64,000 nt of DNA. Source: Zoogloea sp. GTDB lineage: Bacteria > Pseudomonadota > Gammaproteobacteria > Burkholderiales > Rhodocyclaceae. The stretch covers positions 80,591 through 144,590 of the forward strand of contig NZ_JAKLLN010000014.1 in assembly GCF_023150065.1 (NCBI RefSeq). The letters run 5' to 3'. The notes below the pieces were generated by a model. The model was given only the letters and a program-made list of their open reading frames with translations, was not told where the DNA came from and did not search any database. Numbering within the stretch: the first letter of the stretch is position 1; every line of letters starts with the position of its first letter. Made by a program: the position numbers and the translations under genes. This document shows, piece by piece, positions 51,325 through 61,188 of this stretch.

Positions 51325-52416
51325 ATGAAACACCGCATCGCAGTCATCGCCGGCGACGGCATCGGCCGGGAGGTCATGCCCGAGGGCCTGCGCGTGCTCG
51401 AGGTGGCCATGGACAGGTTTGGCCTCGAACTGGAGTTCGTCACCTTCGACTGGGCCCACTGCGACTACTACCTGGCCCACGGCAAGATGATGCCGGACGA
51501 CTGGTTTGCCCAGCTCAAGGGCTTTGACGCCATCTACTTCGGCGCCGCCGGCTGGCCGACCACGGTGCCCGACCACATCTCCCTGTGGGGCTCGCTGATC
51601 AAGTTCCGGCGCGACTTCGACCAGTACGTGAACCTGCGCCCGGTACGCCTGATGCCGGGCGTGCCCTGCCTCCTGGCCAACCGCAAGGTGGGCGACATCG
51701 ACTTTTACGTGGTGCGGGAAAACACCGAGGGGGAATACTCGTCGGTGGGCGGCCGCCTGTTTGAAGGCACCGAGCGGGAGACGGTGATCCAGGAGTCGAT
51801 CTTCACCCGCAAGGGCGTGGACCGCATTCTCAAGTTTGCCTTCGACCTGGCCCGGTCGCGCCCCAAAAAGCACCTCACCTCGGCCACCAAGTCCAATGGC
51901 ATCGCCATCAGCATGCCCTACTGGGACGAGCGGGTGGAGCACATGGCCGGCGACCACCCCGAGGTGCGCTGGGACAAGTACCACATCGACATTCTCACCG
52001 CGCGCTTCGTGCTCAGCCCCGAACGCTTCGACGTGGTGGTGGCCTCCAACCTGTTCGGCGACATCCTCTCGGACCTGGGGCCGGCCTGCACCGGCACCAT
52101 CGGCATCGCCCCGTCGGCCAACCTCAACCCCGAGCGCAACTTCCCGTCCCTGTTCGAGCCGGTGCATGGCTCGGCCCCGGACATCTACGGCCAGGGCATC
52201 GCCAACCCCATCGCCATGATCTGGTCGGGGGCCATGATGCTGGACTTCCTCGGCAACGGTGACGCCCGCTACAAGGCCGCCCACGACGCCATCATGCAAG
52301 CCATCGAGCAGGTGCTGGTAAACGGCCCGCGCACGCCGGACATGGGCGGCAGCGCCAGCACCGTCGAAGCAGGCCAGGCCGTCGCCGCAGCCCTGGCAGC
52401 CCTGCCCGCGCACTGA
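51325..52416 (+). CDS. Tartrate dehydrogenase / D-malate dehydrogenase (decarboxylating)
   Basis: A 363-residue member of the isocitrate/isopropylmalate dehydrogenase family. The sequence IAVIAGDGIGREVMPEGLRVLE, the substrate-binding arginines in SLIKFRRDFDQYVNLRPVRLMPG, the YVVRENTEGEYSSVGGR loop, catalytic Lys in LTSATKSNGI, metal Asp residues in ASNLFGDILSDLG, and the NAD-binding EPVHGSAPDIYGQGIANPIA all match TtuC/DmlA/YeaU enzymes. It oxidises D-malate or tartrate with NAD+. The family is promiscuous so the main substrate is open. It is probably induced by the divergent LysR regulator. Confidence 0.93.
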   Translation: MKHRIAVIAGDGIGREVMPEGLRVLEVAMDRFGLELEFVTFDWAHCDYYLAHGKMMPDDWFAQLKGFDAIYFGAAGWPTTVPDHISLWGSLIKFRRDFDQYVNLRPVRLMPGVPCLLANRKVGDIDFYVVRENTEGEYSSVGGRLFEGTERETVIQESIFTRKGVDRILKFAFDLARSRPKKHLTSATKSNGIAISMPYWDERVEHMAGDHPEVRWDKYHIDILTARFVLSPERFDVVVASNLFGDILSDLGPACTGTIGIAPSANLNPERNFPSLFEPVHGSAPDIYGQGIANPIAMIWSGAMMLDFLGNGDARYKAAHDAIMQAIEQVLVNGPRTPDMGGSASTVEAGQAVAAALAALPAH

Positions 52417-52449
52417 CACCTACCGCCCCTCCGGATAGATAAACCGCCC

Positions 52450-53223
52450 ATGCACGCCCTCGCGATCACCGAGCTTCTCTCCGTCCTCACGCTGGGCGCG
52501 GCCCTGGGCTTCTTCGGTGGGCTCTTCGGCATCGGCGGCGGCATCATCGCCATCCCCTTCCTGGCCCTGGCCTTCGGCATGGAGCAGGCCCTGGCCCAGG
52601 GCACATCCCTGGCCATGATGGTGCCCATCCTGATGGTCGGCTGGTGGCGCTACACCCGCCGCCATCCGGTGGCCCTGCGCACGGCCCTGCCCCTGGCCCT
52701 GCTGGCCTCGGCCACCACCTACGGCGTGGCCCATGTGGCCACCGGGCTGGATTCGTCGGTGCTGCGCGCGGTGTTCAGCGTGTTCCTCATCGCCGTGGCC
52801 CTGCGCATGCTGGCGGCGGGCAAGCGCAAGGCCGACGAGGCCGGCGCCAAGGCCCTCATCCACCGCCGCTGGCTGCCCCTGGTGGGCATCCCCGGCGGTG
52901 CGTGCATGGGGCTGCTCGGGGTAGGCGGCGGGCTGCTCGCCACGCCCTTCTTCACCCAGCTCTTCGGCCAGCGCCAGACCGTGGCCCAGAGCCTGTCCCT
53001 GGTGCTGGTCACCCCCTGCTCGGCGGTGGCGCTCTTCACCTACAGCCACGCCCACCAGGTGGACTGGTCCATCGGCCTGCCCATGGCCATCGGCGGCCTG
53101 CTCACGGTATCGGCGGGGGTCTCGGTCGCCCACCGCCTGCCCGAACGCACCATGCGCCTGGCCTTCGCCTGGATGATCCTGCTCACCGCCCTGTGGATGC
53201 TGCTCAGGCCACTGATCCTGTAA
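52450..53223 (+). CDS. TauE/SafE family membrane permease
   Basis: A 257-residue protein with eight predicted helices in two repeats. Each half carries the family motif: GFFGGLFGIGGGIIAIPFL (residues 20-38) and GACMGLLGVGGGLLATPFF (residues 153-171). The family exports sulfite, sulfoacetate or other organic anions. It begins 33 bases after the dehydrogenase gene and is likely in the same operon, so a carboxylate or sulfonate substrate is possible. A REP-like repeat pair follows its stop by 18 bases. Confidence 0.88.
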   Translation: MHALAITELLSVLTLGAALGFFGGLFGIGGGIIAIPFLALAFGMEQALAQGTSLAMMVPILMVGWWRYTRRHPVALRTALPLALLASATTYGVAHVATGLDSSVLRAVFSVFLIAVALRMLAAGKRKADEAGAKALIHRRWLPLVGIPGGACMGLLGVGGGLLATPFFTQLFGQRQTVAQSLSLVLVTPCSAVALFTYSHAHQVDWSIGLPMAIGGLLTVSAGVSVAHRLPERTMRLAFAWMILLTALWMLLRPLIL

Positions 53224-53241
53224 GCGCGGCTCAAGACATCC

Positions 53242-53327
53242 GTGGGGTCGAATTCATTCGACCTCCTTACGCTCACTCGCCGGCCTGCCTTTAAGTAGAG
53301 TCCGTGGTCGAATAAATTCGACCCCAC
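53242..53327. repeat. REP-like inverted pair (BIME type), subfamily A
   Basis: Two 22-bp units, 53242-53263 and 53306-53327, facing each other with 21 of 22 positions complementary and a 42-bp spacer. Each unit is a GTGG tetranucleotide plus G/hairpin of the form GGTCGAATTCATTCGACC. It lies between the TauE/SafE gene and the convergent outer membrane factor gene. The layout (GTRG tetranucleotide plus palindrome, inverted pairs) is that of REPs mobilised by RAYT transposases; none is encoded in the window. Confidence 0.85.
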
Positions 53328-53334
53328 GAGTTGG

Positions 53335-54861
53335 CTACCGGTCATTCCCCCGCCAGCTTCCGCCGGCGTTTCTGGCCAGCTGCACCGCCGCCACCAGGCG
53401 CCGGGCGGCGAGGTCGTTGGCGCTGCGCTGGGCGGCCAGGTGGGTGGCCTGGGCGGTGAGCACGTTGATGAAGCTCACGGTGCCGGCCTTGTACTGGTTG
53501 AGGGCAATGGCCTCGGCCTCGGCGGCGGCGGCCACGGCGGCGGCCTGCTCGACGGCGGCTTCGGCCAGCAGGCGGTCGGCGGCCAGGTTGTCTTCGACCT
53601 CCTGGAAGGCGGTCAGCACGGTCTGGCGGTAGGTGGCCACGGCCTGCTCCCAGCTGGCCTGGGCCTGGGTGACCGCCGCCTTGCGGGCACCCGCATCAAA
53701 GATCGAAGCAGCCAGGGTGGGCCCCAGGGACCAATAGCGGCTGGGCACGGTGAGCAGATCCTCGATCTGGGAGCGGCGGAAGCCCGCCGAGGCCGACAGG
53801 CCCAGCACCGGAAAGCGGGCCGCCTGGGCGGCGCCGATGGCCGCGTTGGCGGCCGCCACCCGGCGCTCGGCGGCGGCAATGTCGGGGCGCCGCTCGAGCA
53901 GCGCTGACGGCAGGGTGCGGGGGCCCTGCACCACCGGCAGCGCCCCACCCGATGGCAGGCTGAAGCCGGCCGGGGCCTGCCCGGTGAGCACCGCCAGGGC
54001 GTGCTCGAACTGGCTGCGTGACAGGCGGCTGTCCAGGGCCGAGGCGCGGGCGCTGCGCAGCTGGCTCTCGGCCTGGACCACGTCGGCCTTGCTGGCCACG
54101 CCGGCCTTGTAGCGGTTGCGGGTCAGCGCCAGCGAGCGCGCGTAGGCGGCGGCAGCGTCTTCCAGCAGGGCCTGCTGGCGCTCGGCGGCGCGCAGCTGGA
54201 AATAGGTCTGGGCCAGGGTGGCCTGGATGGACAGGCGGGCAGCGGCCAGATCGGCCTCGCTGGCCACCACCCGCGCGTCGGCGGCCTCCACGGTACGGGC
54301 GATGCGCCCCCACACGTCCAGCTCCCAGCTGGCGGTGGCGCCCAGGCTGAAGCTGTTGCGCGGCGGCGCGCTCCCCGCCGAGTCGGTGGCGGCCGAGGTG
54401 GCCGAGCGGGTGGCGCCCGCGGTGGCATTGACCGCCGGCAGCCACGACGCCCGTGCCGAATCGGCCAGGGCCACGGCCTGGCGGTACTGGGCCTCGGCGA
54501 TGCGCAGGTTCTGGTTGCTCACCTCGACCCGGGCCTGCAGCGCATCGAGCACCGGGTCATTGAAAAGCCGCCACCAGGCCCCGGGGTCAAGCCGGTCGGC
54601 CGGCTCGGCAGGCTTCCAGTCGCCGGCCTCCTTGAAGGCCGCAGGGACTTCCAGCGTGGGGCGGACATGGTCGGGGCCGAGGGAGCAGGCGGCGAGGCTC
54701 AGGGTGCAGAGCACCGCAAACAGCGCCTTTACGGCGGTAGGGGCGACTTCAGTCGCCCGCGGACGCTGATCCACAGCCTTACGCTGATCAACGCACGATG
54801 GGCGACTGAAGTCGCCCCTACAAGCCGCCCCCACGGGGACAAGGTTTCTCCGGTCATTCAT
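53335..54861 (-). CDS. RND efflux outer membrane factor lipoprotein (NodT/OpmB family)
   Basis: A 508-codon frame encoding a TolC-like outer membrane lipoprotein. The lipoprotein signal core [14 protein letters not shown] (Cys59) is followed by SLGPDHVRP and family blocks [50 protein letters not shown] and [21 protein letters not shown]. The ATG at 54861 overlaps the mdtC stop (54856-54854), but residues 14-42 are encoded by a REP-like pair that appears to have inserted into the leader. A GTG at 54774 (codon 30) would give a normal-length signal peptide, with only a weak ribosome site. It completes a MuxABC-OpmB-type operon. Confidence 0.88.
   Translation of the reverse strand: MNDRRNLVPVGAACRGDFSRPSCVDQRKAVDQRPRATEVAPTAVKALFAVLCTLSLAACSLGPDHVRPTLEVPAAFKEAGDWKPAEPADRLDPGAWWRLFNDPVLDALQARVEVSNQNLRIAEAQYRQAVALADSARASWLPAVNATAGATRSATSAATDSAGSAPPRNSFSLGATASWELDVWGRIARTVEAADARVVASEADLAAARLSIQATLAQTYFQLRAAERQQALLEDAAAAYARSLALTRNRYKAGVASKADVVQAESQLRSARASALDSRLSRSQFEHALAVLTGQAPAGFSLPSGGALPVVQGPRTLPSALLERRPDIAAAERRVAAANAAIGAAQAARFPVLGLSASAGFRRSQIEDLLTVPSRYWSLGPTLAASIFDAGARKAAVTQAQASWEQAVATYRQTVLTAFQEVEDNLAADRLLAEAAVEQAAAVAAAAEAEAIALNQYKAGTVSFINVLTAQATHLAAQRSANDLAARRLVAAVQLARNAGGSWRGNDR
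54737..54821. repeat. REP-like inverted pair, subfamily B, inside a coding leader
   Basis: Two identical, inverted 22-bp units (54737-54758 and 54800-54821) around a 41-bp spacer. Each is a GTAG tetranucleotide plus the hairpin GGGCGACTTCAGTCGCCC. The pair occupies codons 14-42 of the outer membrane factor. Its size and organisation equal those of the subfamily A pairs nearby, but the hairpin differs at two base pairs, each by a compensated change. Confidence 0.88.
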
Positions 54862-57800
54862 GGGCAGGCAGGCTCCGCTTGCGGCGCAGACGGTCGAGCA
54901 TGACGAACACGACCGGCGTGGTGTAGAGGGTGAGGATCTGGCTGAGGATCAGGCCGCCGACGATGGCGATGCCCAGGGGCTGGCGCAGTTCGGCGCCGTC
55001 GCCGCTGCCGATGGCCAGGGGGATCGCCCCGAACAGGGCCGCCAGGGTGGTCATGAGAATGGGCCGGAAGCGCAGCAGGCCGGCGTGGTGGATGGCGTCG
55101 CGGGCGTTTTCGCCCAGGTGGCGCATGCGCTCGATGGCCACGTCGATCATCATGATGGCGTTCTTCTTGACGATGCCGATGAGCAGGATCACGCCGATCA
55201 TGGCGATCAGGCTGAACTCGGTGTCCCGGGCCATCAGCGCCAGCAGCGCCCCCACCCCGGCCGAGGGCAGGGTGGACAGGATGGTGATGGGGTGGATGAG
55301 GCTCTCGTAGAGCATGCCGAGCACGATGTAGATGGTGAGGATGGCCGCCAGAATGAGCCAGGGCTGGGAGCTCATGGATTTCTGGAAGGCCCCCGCCGAG
55401 CCTTCGAAGCTGGTACGGATGCTCACCGGCACGCCGATGTCGGCCAGGGCCTGGTTGATGGCCACAGTGGCTTCGCTGAGGGCGCGCCCCTCGGGCAGGG
55501 CAAAGCTGATGGTGGAAGCCGCCGAGCCGCCCTGGTGGCTCACCGACAGGGGGGCCAGGGTGGACTCGAAGCGGGCCACCGAGGCCAGGGGCACCCGGGC
55601 ACCGTCCGCCGCCACCAGGTGGAGCCGGGCCAGGGACTCGGGCCCCTGGAGGAAGTCGGGGGCCGCCTCCAGCACCACCCGGTACTGGTTGAGGGGGTTG
55701 TAGATGGTGGACACCTGGCGCTGGCCGTAGGCGTTGTTGAGCGCGGTGGTGGCGGCGCGCATCGTTATGCCGTGGCGCGAAAGGGCGTCCCGGTCGAACA
55801 CCACGGTGGTCTGGGGGCCCCGGTCCTGCTGGTCGCTGCTCACGTCGGTGATGGCGTCGAGCCGGCTCAGGGCGTTGCGGATGCGCGGCTCCCAGACCCG
55901 CAGCTCCTCCAGGCTGTCGGACTGCAGGGTGAACTGGAAGCTCGAATTGCCCGAGCGCCCGCCGATGCGGATGTCCTGGGTGGAGCTGAGGTAGAGGCTG
56001 GCGCCGGGCACCTTGGCGAGCTTCTTGCGCAGGCGGCCGATCACCGCCTCGGCAGGCTCCTTGCGTTCGTCGATGGGCTTGAGGGTGACGAACAGGGAAC
56101 CATAATTGCGCTGGGACCCGCCCGTGAAGCCGGTCACCGTATCCACCGCCGGGTCGGCCCCGACGATGGTCAGAAACTGGTCCATCTTGTCCTTCATGGC
56201 CTGGAAGGAGATGGCCTGGTCGGCCTCGACGAAGCCCCGCAGGCGGCCCGTGTCCTGCTGGGGAAAGAAGCCCTTGGGGATGGTCTGGTACAGGTGCACG
56301 TTGAACCCCACCGTGGCCAGCAGCACCAGCAGCACCAGCCAGCGGTGGTCCAGGGCCCAGCCCAGGCTGCGCCGGTAGGCATCGGCCAGAGCTTCCAGGG
56401 CCCGCCCCACGGCCCGGTCCACACGCCCCCGCTCGGCTTCCGGCGGGCGCGGGCGCAGCAGGCGGGCGCACATCATCGGCGTGGTGGTGAGGGACACCAC
56501 CATGGACACCAGGATGGCCGCCGACAGCACCACGGCAAACTCCCGGAACAAGCGCCCGACGATGCCGCCCATGGCCAGGATGGGGATGAACACGGCGATC
56601 AGGGACAGGCTCATGGACAGCACCGTGAAGCCGATCTCCCGCGCTCCGCGCAGGGCAGCCTGACGGGGCGGCATGCCCGCGTCCACATGCCGGGCGATGT
56701 TCTCGAGCACCACGATGGCGTCGTCCACCACAAAGCCGGTGGCGATGGTGAGGGCCATCAGGGACAGGTTGTCGAGGCTGAAGCCGGCCAGGTACATGAT
56801 GGAGAAGGTGCCCACCAGGGACACCGGCACCACCACGCTGGGGATGAGGGTGGCGCGCCAGTTGCGCAGGAACAGGAAGACCACCATCACCACCAGGGCC
56901 ACCGAGATCACCAGAGTGCGCTCCACCTCGCGCAGGGAGCCGCGGATGGTGGGGGTGCGGTCCATGACCACGTCCACATCCACCGCCGGGGAGGCGTTGG
57001 CGCGCAGCAGGGGCAGCAGGGCCGTGACCCGGTCCACCGTCTCGATGATGTTGGCGCCGGGCTGGCGATTGACCATCAGCAGCACCGCCGGCCGGCCGTT
57101 GGCGTAGCCGTAGTTGCGGTCGTTCTCGACCCCGTCGCGCACCCGGGCCACGTCGCCCAGGCGCACCGCGGCGCCGTTCTTCCACGAGATTATCAGGGGG
57201 CGGTAGTCGGCAGCGGTGCGGGCCTGGTCGTTGGCCCCCACCTGCCAGGCGTTGCTGTCGCCCTCCACCACGCCCTTGGGGCGATTGACGTTGCTGGCGA
57301 CGATGGCGGTGCGCACGTCGTCCAGGTTGAGCCCCACGGCCGCCAGCCGCTCCGGGGCCACCTCGACCCGCACCGCCGGCAGGGACGCCCCGCCGATGGA
57401 CACCTGCCCCACCCCGTCCACCTGGGCCAGGCGCTGGGCCAGCACGGTGGAGGCGACGTCGTAGAGCTGGCCCTGGTTGAGGGTGGCCGAGGTGAGCGCC
57501 AGGATGATGATGGGCGTCTCGGCGGGGTTCACCTTGCGGTAGGTGGGGTTGTTGGGGAGGCTGGTGGGCAGCTGGCCCCGGGCTGCGTTGATGGCCGCCT
57601 GCACGTCCCGGGCGGCACCGTCGATGTCCCGGGACAGGTCGAACTGCAGGGTCACCCGGGTGGAGCCGAGGGAGCTGGACGAGGTCATCTCCGTCACCCC
57701 GGCGATCTGCCCGAGGATGCGCTCCAGCGGCCCGGCCACCGTCGCCGCCATCACCTCGGGGCTCGCCCCGGGCAGGTTGGCCGACACCGAGATGGTGGGG

Positions 57801-57925
57801 TAATCCACCTGGGGCAGCGGCGACACCGGCAACAGCCGGAAGGCAATCGCCCCCGCCAGCACCACGGCCAGGGTCAGCAGCGTGGTGGCCACCGGCCGGA
57901 AGATGAACAGGCGCGACAGGTTCAT
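54854..57925 (-). CDS. mdtC: RND multidrug efflux transporter, MdtC/MuxC type
   Basis: About 1023 residues with the twelve-helix, two-loop RND plan. It starts [59 protein letters not shown], has the TM4 proton-relay motif [21 protein letters not shown], and ends each half with typical blocks ([53 protein letters not shown]). Heteromeric B2C pumps export drugs, bile salts or flavonoids. A GTG at 57934 would add three residues. In related operons the B and C genes abut; here 154 bases with REP copies intervene, the nearest ending 17 bases before the ATG. Confidence 0.94.
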   Translation of the reverse strand: MNLSRLFIFRPVATTLLTLAVVLAGAIAFRLLPVSPLPQVDYPTISVSANLPGASPEVMAATVAGPLERILGQIAGVTEMTSSSSLGSTRVTLQFDLSRDIDGAARDVQAAINAARGQLPTSLPNNPTYRKVNPAETPIIILALTSATLNQGQLYDVASTVLAQRLAQVDGVGQVSIGGASLPAVRVEVAPERLAAVGLNLDDVRTAIVASNVNRPKGVVEGDSNAWQVGANDQARTAADYRPLIISWKNGAAVRLGDVARVRDGVENDRNYGYANGRPAVLLMVNRQPGANIIETVDRVTALLPLLRANASPAVDVDVVMDRTPTIRGSLREVERTLVISVALVVMVVFLFLRNWRATLIPSVVVPVSLVGTFSIMYLAGFSLDNLSLMALTIATGFVVDDAIVVLENIARHVDAGMPPRQAALRGAREIGFTVLSMSLSLIAVFIPILAMGGIVGRLFREFAVVLSAAILVSMVVSLTTTPMMCARLLRPRPPEAERGRVDRAVGRALEALADAYRRSLGWALDHRWLVLLVLLATVGFNVHLYQTIPKGFFPQQDTGRLRGFVEADQAISFQAMKDKMDQFLTIVGADPAVDTVTGFTGGSQRNYGSLFVTLKPIDERKEPAEAVIGRLRKKLAKVPGASLYLSSTQDIRIGGRSGNSSFQFTLQSDSLEELRVWEPRIRNALSRLDAITDVSSDQQDRGPQTTVVFDRDALSRHGITMRAATTALNNAYGQRQVSTIYNPLNQYRVVLEAAPDFLQGPESLARLHLVAADGARVPLASVARFESTLAPLSVSHQGGSAASTISFALPEGRALSEATVAINQALADIGVPVSIRTSFEGSAGAFQKSMSSQPWLILAAILTIYIVLGMLYESLIHPITILSTLPSAGVGALLALMARDTEFSLIAMIGVILLIGIVKKNAIMMIDVAIERMRHLGENARDAIHHAGLLRFRPILMTTLAALFGAIPLAIGSGDGAELRQPLGIAIVGGLILSQILTLYTTPVVFVMLDRLRRKRSLPAHE

Positions 57926-57941
57926 CGCCGACACGCGCCCC

Positions 57942-58026
57942 GTGGGGTCGAATTTATTCGACCGCGGACTTTAGCCAAGGGCCTGTCGGTCACCCATGTG
58001 AGGAGGTCGAATGAATTCGACCCCAC
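57942..58026. repeat. REP-like inverted pair, subfamily A, between mdtB and mdtC
   Basis: Units 57942-57963 and 58005-58026 face each other with a 41-bp spacer. Hairpins read GGTCGAATTTATTCGACC and GGTCGAATGAATTCGACC. The spacer begins GCGGACTTTAGCC and is recognisably related to that of the 53242 pair read on the other strand (ACGGACTCTACTT), so these are copies of one composite element. Confidence 0.85.
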
Positions 58027-58043
58027 GAAAGGGGCGGAGTCCT

Positions 58044-58065
58044 GTGGGATCGAATTCATTCGACC
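58044..58065. repeat. Additional single REP-like unit, subfamily A
   Basis: GTGGGATCGAATTCATTCGACC-type unit (one G-to-A change in the first arm), 17 bases after the pair at 57942-58026 and 14 bases before the mdtB stop. Together the three units fill most of the mdtB-mdtC gap. Confidence 0.8.
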
Positions 58066-58079
58066 GAGGCCTGCGCCCC

Positions 58080-61000
58080 TCATGCCGCCCTCCGGGCCAG
58101 GCGGTCGAAGGCCAGGTAGATCACCGGGGTGGTGAACAGGGTGAGCACCTGGCTCACCAGCAGGCCGCCCACCATGGTGATGCCCAGGGGCTGACGCAGC
58201 TCGGAGCCGACGCCGCTGCCCAGCATCAGGGGCAGCGCCCCCAGCAGGGCCGCCAGGGTGGTCATCAGAATGGGGCGGAAGCGCAGCAGGCAGGCCTGGA
58301 AGATGGCCTCCCGGGGCGCCAGGCCCTGGTTGCGTTCGGCGTCCAGGGCGAAGTCGATCATCATGATCGCGTTCTTCTTGACGATGCCGATGAGTAGCAC
58401 GATGCCGATGATGCCCACGATGCCCAGCTCGGTGCGCGCCAACAGCAGGGCCAGCAGGGCCCCCACCCCGGCCGAGGGCAGGGTGGACAGGATGGTGACC
58501 GGGTGGATGTAGCTCTCGTAGAGCACGCCCAGCACGATGTACATGGTCACCACCGCCGCCAGGATGAGCAGCAGGGTGTTGGTGAGGGAGGCCTGGAAGG
58601 CCAGGGCCGCGCCGCGGAAACTGGTCTCGATGCTGGCCGGCATCTCCAGCTCGGCCTCGGCCTGGCGGATGGCCGCCACCGCATCGCCCAGGGCCGCGCC
58701 GGGGGCCAGGTTGAAGGACACCGTGACCGCCGGGAACTGGCCAATGTGATTGACCGCCAGGGTGGCCGGACGCTCGACGATACGCGCCACCGCCGACAGG
58801 GGCACCTGGGCGCCGCCGGTACCGGGCACATACAGGCTGGCCATGGCCGCCGGGCCGCTGCGAAACTGGGGCTGCACCTCCAGCACCACCCGGTACTGGG
58901 TGGCCTGGGTGAAGATGGTGGAGATGAGGCGCTGGCCGTAGGCGTTGTACAGGGCATTGTCGATGGCAGCGGTGCTCACCCCCAGGCGGCTGGCGGCGTT
59001 ACGGTCGATCTCGACCCAGGCCTGCAGGCCCTTGTCCTGCAGGTCGCTGGCCACATCGGCCAGCTCGGCCCGCCCACGCAGGCGCGCCACCAGCTGGGGC
59101 ACCCACTCGGCCAGGGCCGCGGCGTCGGGGGACTGCAGCGAGAACTGGTACTGGGTGCGAGCCACCCGGTCTTCAATCGACAGATCCTGCACCGGCTGCA
59201 TGTAGAGGGTGATGCCGGCCACCCGCTCCAGCTCGGGGCCCAGGCGGCGGATCACCTGGCTGGCGCTGGCGTCCCGCTCGGCCAGGGGCTTGAGGCTGAT
59301 CATCATGCGGCCGCTGTTGAGGGTGGCGTTGGTGCCATCCACCCCGATGAAGGACGACAGCCCGGCCACCGCCGGGTCTTTGAGCACCACCTCGGCCACG
59401 GCCTGCTGGCGCTCGGCCATGGCCTGGAAGGAGATCGACTGGTCAGCCTCGGTGATGCCCTGGATCACCCCGGTGTCCTGCACCGGGAAGAAGCCCTTGG
59501 GCACGGCCACGTAGAGCAACCCGGTGAGCACCAGGGTACCCAGGGCCACCAGCAGGGTCAGGCCCTGGCGCTGCAGCACCCACTCGAGCATCACCCCGTA
59601 GCGGGCGATGACCCGGTCGAAGAACACCCCGGTGACCTTGTAGAAGCGCCCCTGCTCGGCGTCGGGCACATGGCGCAGCAGGCGCGCGCACATCATCGGC
59701 GTGAGGGTCAGGGACACGAAGGCCGAGATCAGGATGGCGATGGCCAGGGTGATGGCGAACTCCCGGAACAGCCGCCCCACCACGTCGCCCATGAAGAGCA
59801 GCGGGATCAGCACGGCGATCAGGGACACGGTGAGGGAGATGATGGTGAAGCCGATCTGCCTGGCGCCCTTGAGCGCCGCCTGCATGGGCGATTCGCCCTC
59901 CTCCACGTAGCGGGCGATGTTCTCGATCATCACGATGGCGTCGTCCACCACGAAGCCGGTGGAGATGGTGAGGGCCATCAGGGTGAGGTTGTTGAGGCTG
60001 AAGCCGGCCAGGTACATGACCCCGAAGGTGCCCACCAGGGACAGGGGCACCGCCACGCTGGGGATGAGGGTGGCCGGCACGCTGCGCAGGAACAGGAAGA
60101 TCACCATCACCACCAGGGCCACGGCAAACATCAGCTCCACCTGCACGTCGTGCACCGAGGCGCGGATGGTGGTGGTGCGGTCGGAAATGACCCGCACATC
60201 CACCGAGGCGGGCAGGCTGGCGGTCATCTGGGGCAACAGGGCGCGGACCCGGTCGGCCACGTCGATGACGTTGGCGCCGGGCTGGCGCTGCACGTTGATG
60301 ATGACCGCCGAGGTCTGGTCGGCCCAGGCGGCCAGGCGGATGTTCTCGGCGTCGTCCACCAGGGTGGCCACGTCGGACAGGCGCACCGGGCTGCCGTTGC
60401 GGTAGGCGACGATCACGCCGCGGTACTCGTCGGCGGAGCGGAGCTGGTCGTTGGCGTCGAGGGTGGAGGCGCGCTGGGGGCCGTCGAAACTGCCCTTGGC
60501 CTGGGTGACGTTGGCGTTGGCGATGGCCGTGCGCAGGTCTTCCAGGCCCAGCCCGTAGGCCGCCGCCGCAGTGGGGTTGACCTGCACCCGCACCGCCGGG
60601 CGGCGCCCGCCGGCGATGCTCACCAGGCCCACCCCGGCCACCTGGGAGATCTTCATGGCCAGGCGGCTCTCCACCAGATCATGGACCCGGGTGATGGGCA
60701 GGCTGGGGGAGCTGACCGCCAGGGTCAGGATGGGCGCGTCGGCCGGGTTGACCTTGCTGTAGGTGGGCGGCGCCGGCAGGTCGTTGGGCAGCAGGCTGGA
60801 CGACGCGTTGATGGCCGCCTGGACCTGCTGCTCGGCCACGTCCAGCCCCATGGCGAGGCTGAAGCGCAGGGTGATCACCGACGCGCCCCCCGAGCTGGTG
60901 GACGACATCTCGTCGAGCCCGGGCATCTGCCCGAACTGGCGCTCCAGGGGCGCGGTGACGGCGGAGGTCATCACGTCCGGGCTGGCCCCGGGGTAGAGCG

Positions 61001-61145
61001 TCTTGACCTGGATGGTGGGGTAATCCACCTCGGGCAGGGCCGAGATGGGCAGCAGGCGGTAGGCCACGAAGCCCACCAGCAGGATGGCGAGCATCAGCAG
61101 CGAGGTGGCCACCGGGCGCTGAATGAAAAGGCGCGACGGATTCAT
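58080..61145 (-). CDS. mdtB: RND multidrug efflux transporter, MdtB/MuxB type
   Basis: A 1021-residue RND pump subunit, starting [47 protein letters not shown]. Proton-relay Asp pair in [21 protein letters not shown], central [23 protein letters not shown], and the C-terminal block [25 protein letters not shown] identify the MdtB group. It pairs with MdtC to form a heterotrimer in the inner membrane. It begins 43 bases after the adaptor gene mdtA. The mdtC gene follows after REP copies that break the usual tight linkage. Confidence 0.94.
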   Translation of the reverse strand: MNPSRLFIQRPVATSLLMLAILLVGFVAYRLLPISALPEVDYPTIQVKTLYPGASPDVMTSAVTAPLERQFGQMPGLDEMSSTSSGGASVITLRFSLAMGLDVAEQQVQAAINASSSLLPNDLPAPPTYSKVNPADAPILTLAVSSPSLPITRVHDLVESRLAMKISQVAGVGLVSIAGGRRPAVRVQVNPTAAAAYGLGLEDLRTAIANANVTQAKGSFDGPQRASTLDANDQLRSADEYRGVIVAYRNGSPVRLSDVATLVDDAENIRLAAWADQTSAVIINVQRQPGANVIDVADRVRALLPQMTASLPASVDVRVISDRTTTIRASVHDVQVELMFAVALVVMVIFLFLRSVPATLIPSVAVPLSLVGTFGVMYLAGFSLNNLTLMALTISTGFVVDDAIVMIENIARYVEEGESPMQAALKGARQIGFTIISLTVSLIAVLIPLLFMGDVVGRLFREFAITLAIAILISAFVSLTLTPMMCARLLRHVPDAEQGRFYKVTGVFFDRVIARYGVMLEWVLQRQGLTLLVALGTLVLTGLLYVAVPKGFFPVQDTGVIQGITEADQSISFQAMAERQQAVAEVVLKDPAVAGLSSFIGVDGTNATLNSGRMMISLKPLAERDASASQVIRRLGPELERVAGITLYMQPVQDLSIEDRVARTQYQFSLQSPDAAALAEWVPQLVARLRGRAELADVASDLQDKGLQAWVEIDRNAASRLGVSTAAIDNALYNAYGQRLISTIFTQATQYRVVLEVQPQFRSGPAAMASLYVPGTGGAQVPLSAVARIVERPATLAVNHIGQFPAVTVSFNLAPGAALGDAVAAIRQAEAELEMPASIETSFRGAALAFQASLTNTLLLILAAVVTMYIVLGVLYESYIHPVTILSTLPSAGVGALLALLLARTELGIVGIIGIVLLIGIVKKNAIMMIDFALDAERNQGLAPREAIFQACLLRFRPILMTTLAALLGALPLMLGSGVGSELRQPLGITMVGGLLVSQVLTLFTTPVIYLAFDRLARRAA

Positions 61146-61188
61146 GCCGCCCTCCCATGGGCCGTCCGCACGTCAAAGGCGTCCATGC

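Noticed and set aside
53242..58065. Possible CRISPR-like repeat array
   Set aside because: The repeats are palindromic inverted pairs scattered between and within genes, with no regular spacers and no cas genes.
54860..58135. Very long open frame antisense to mdtC (about 1090 codons)
   Set aside because: It is exactly opposite a clear RND transporter, is dominated by His, Gly, Gln, Asp and Arg, has no membrane or domain pattern and no ribosome site; it is a by-product of GC-rich codon use.
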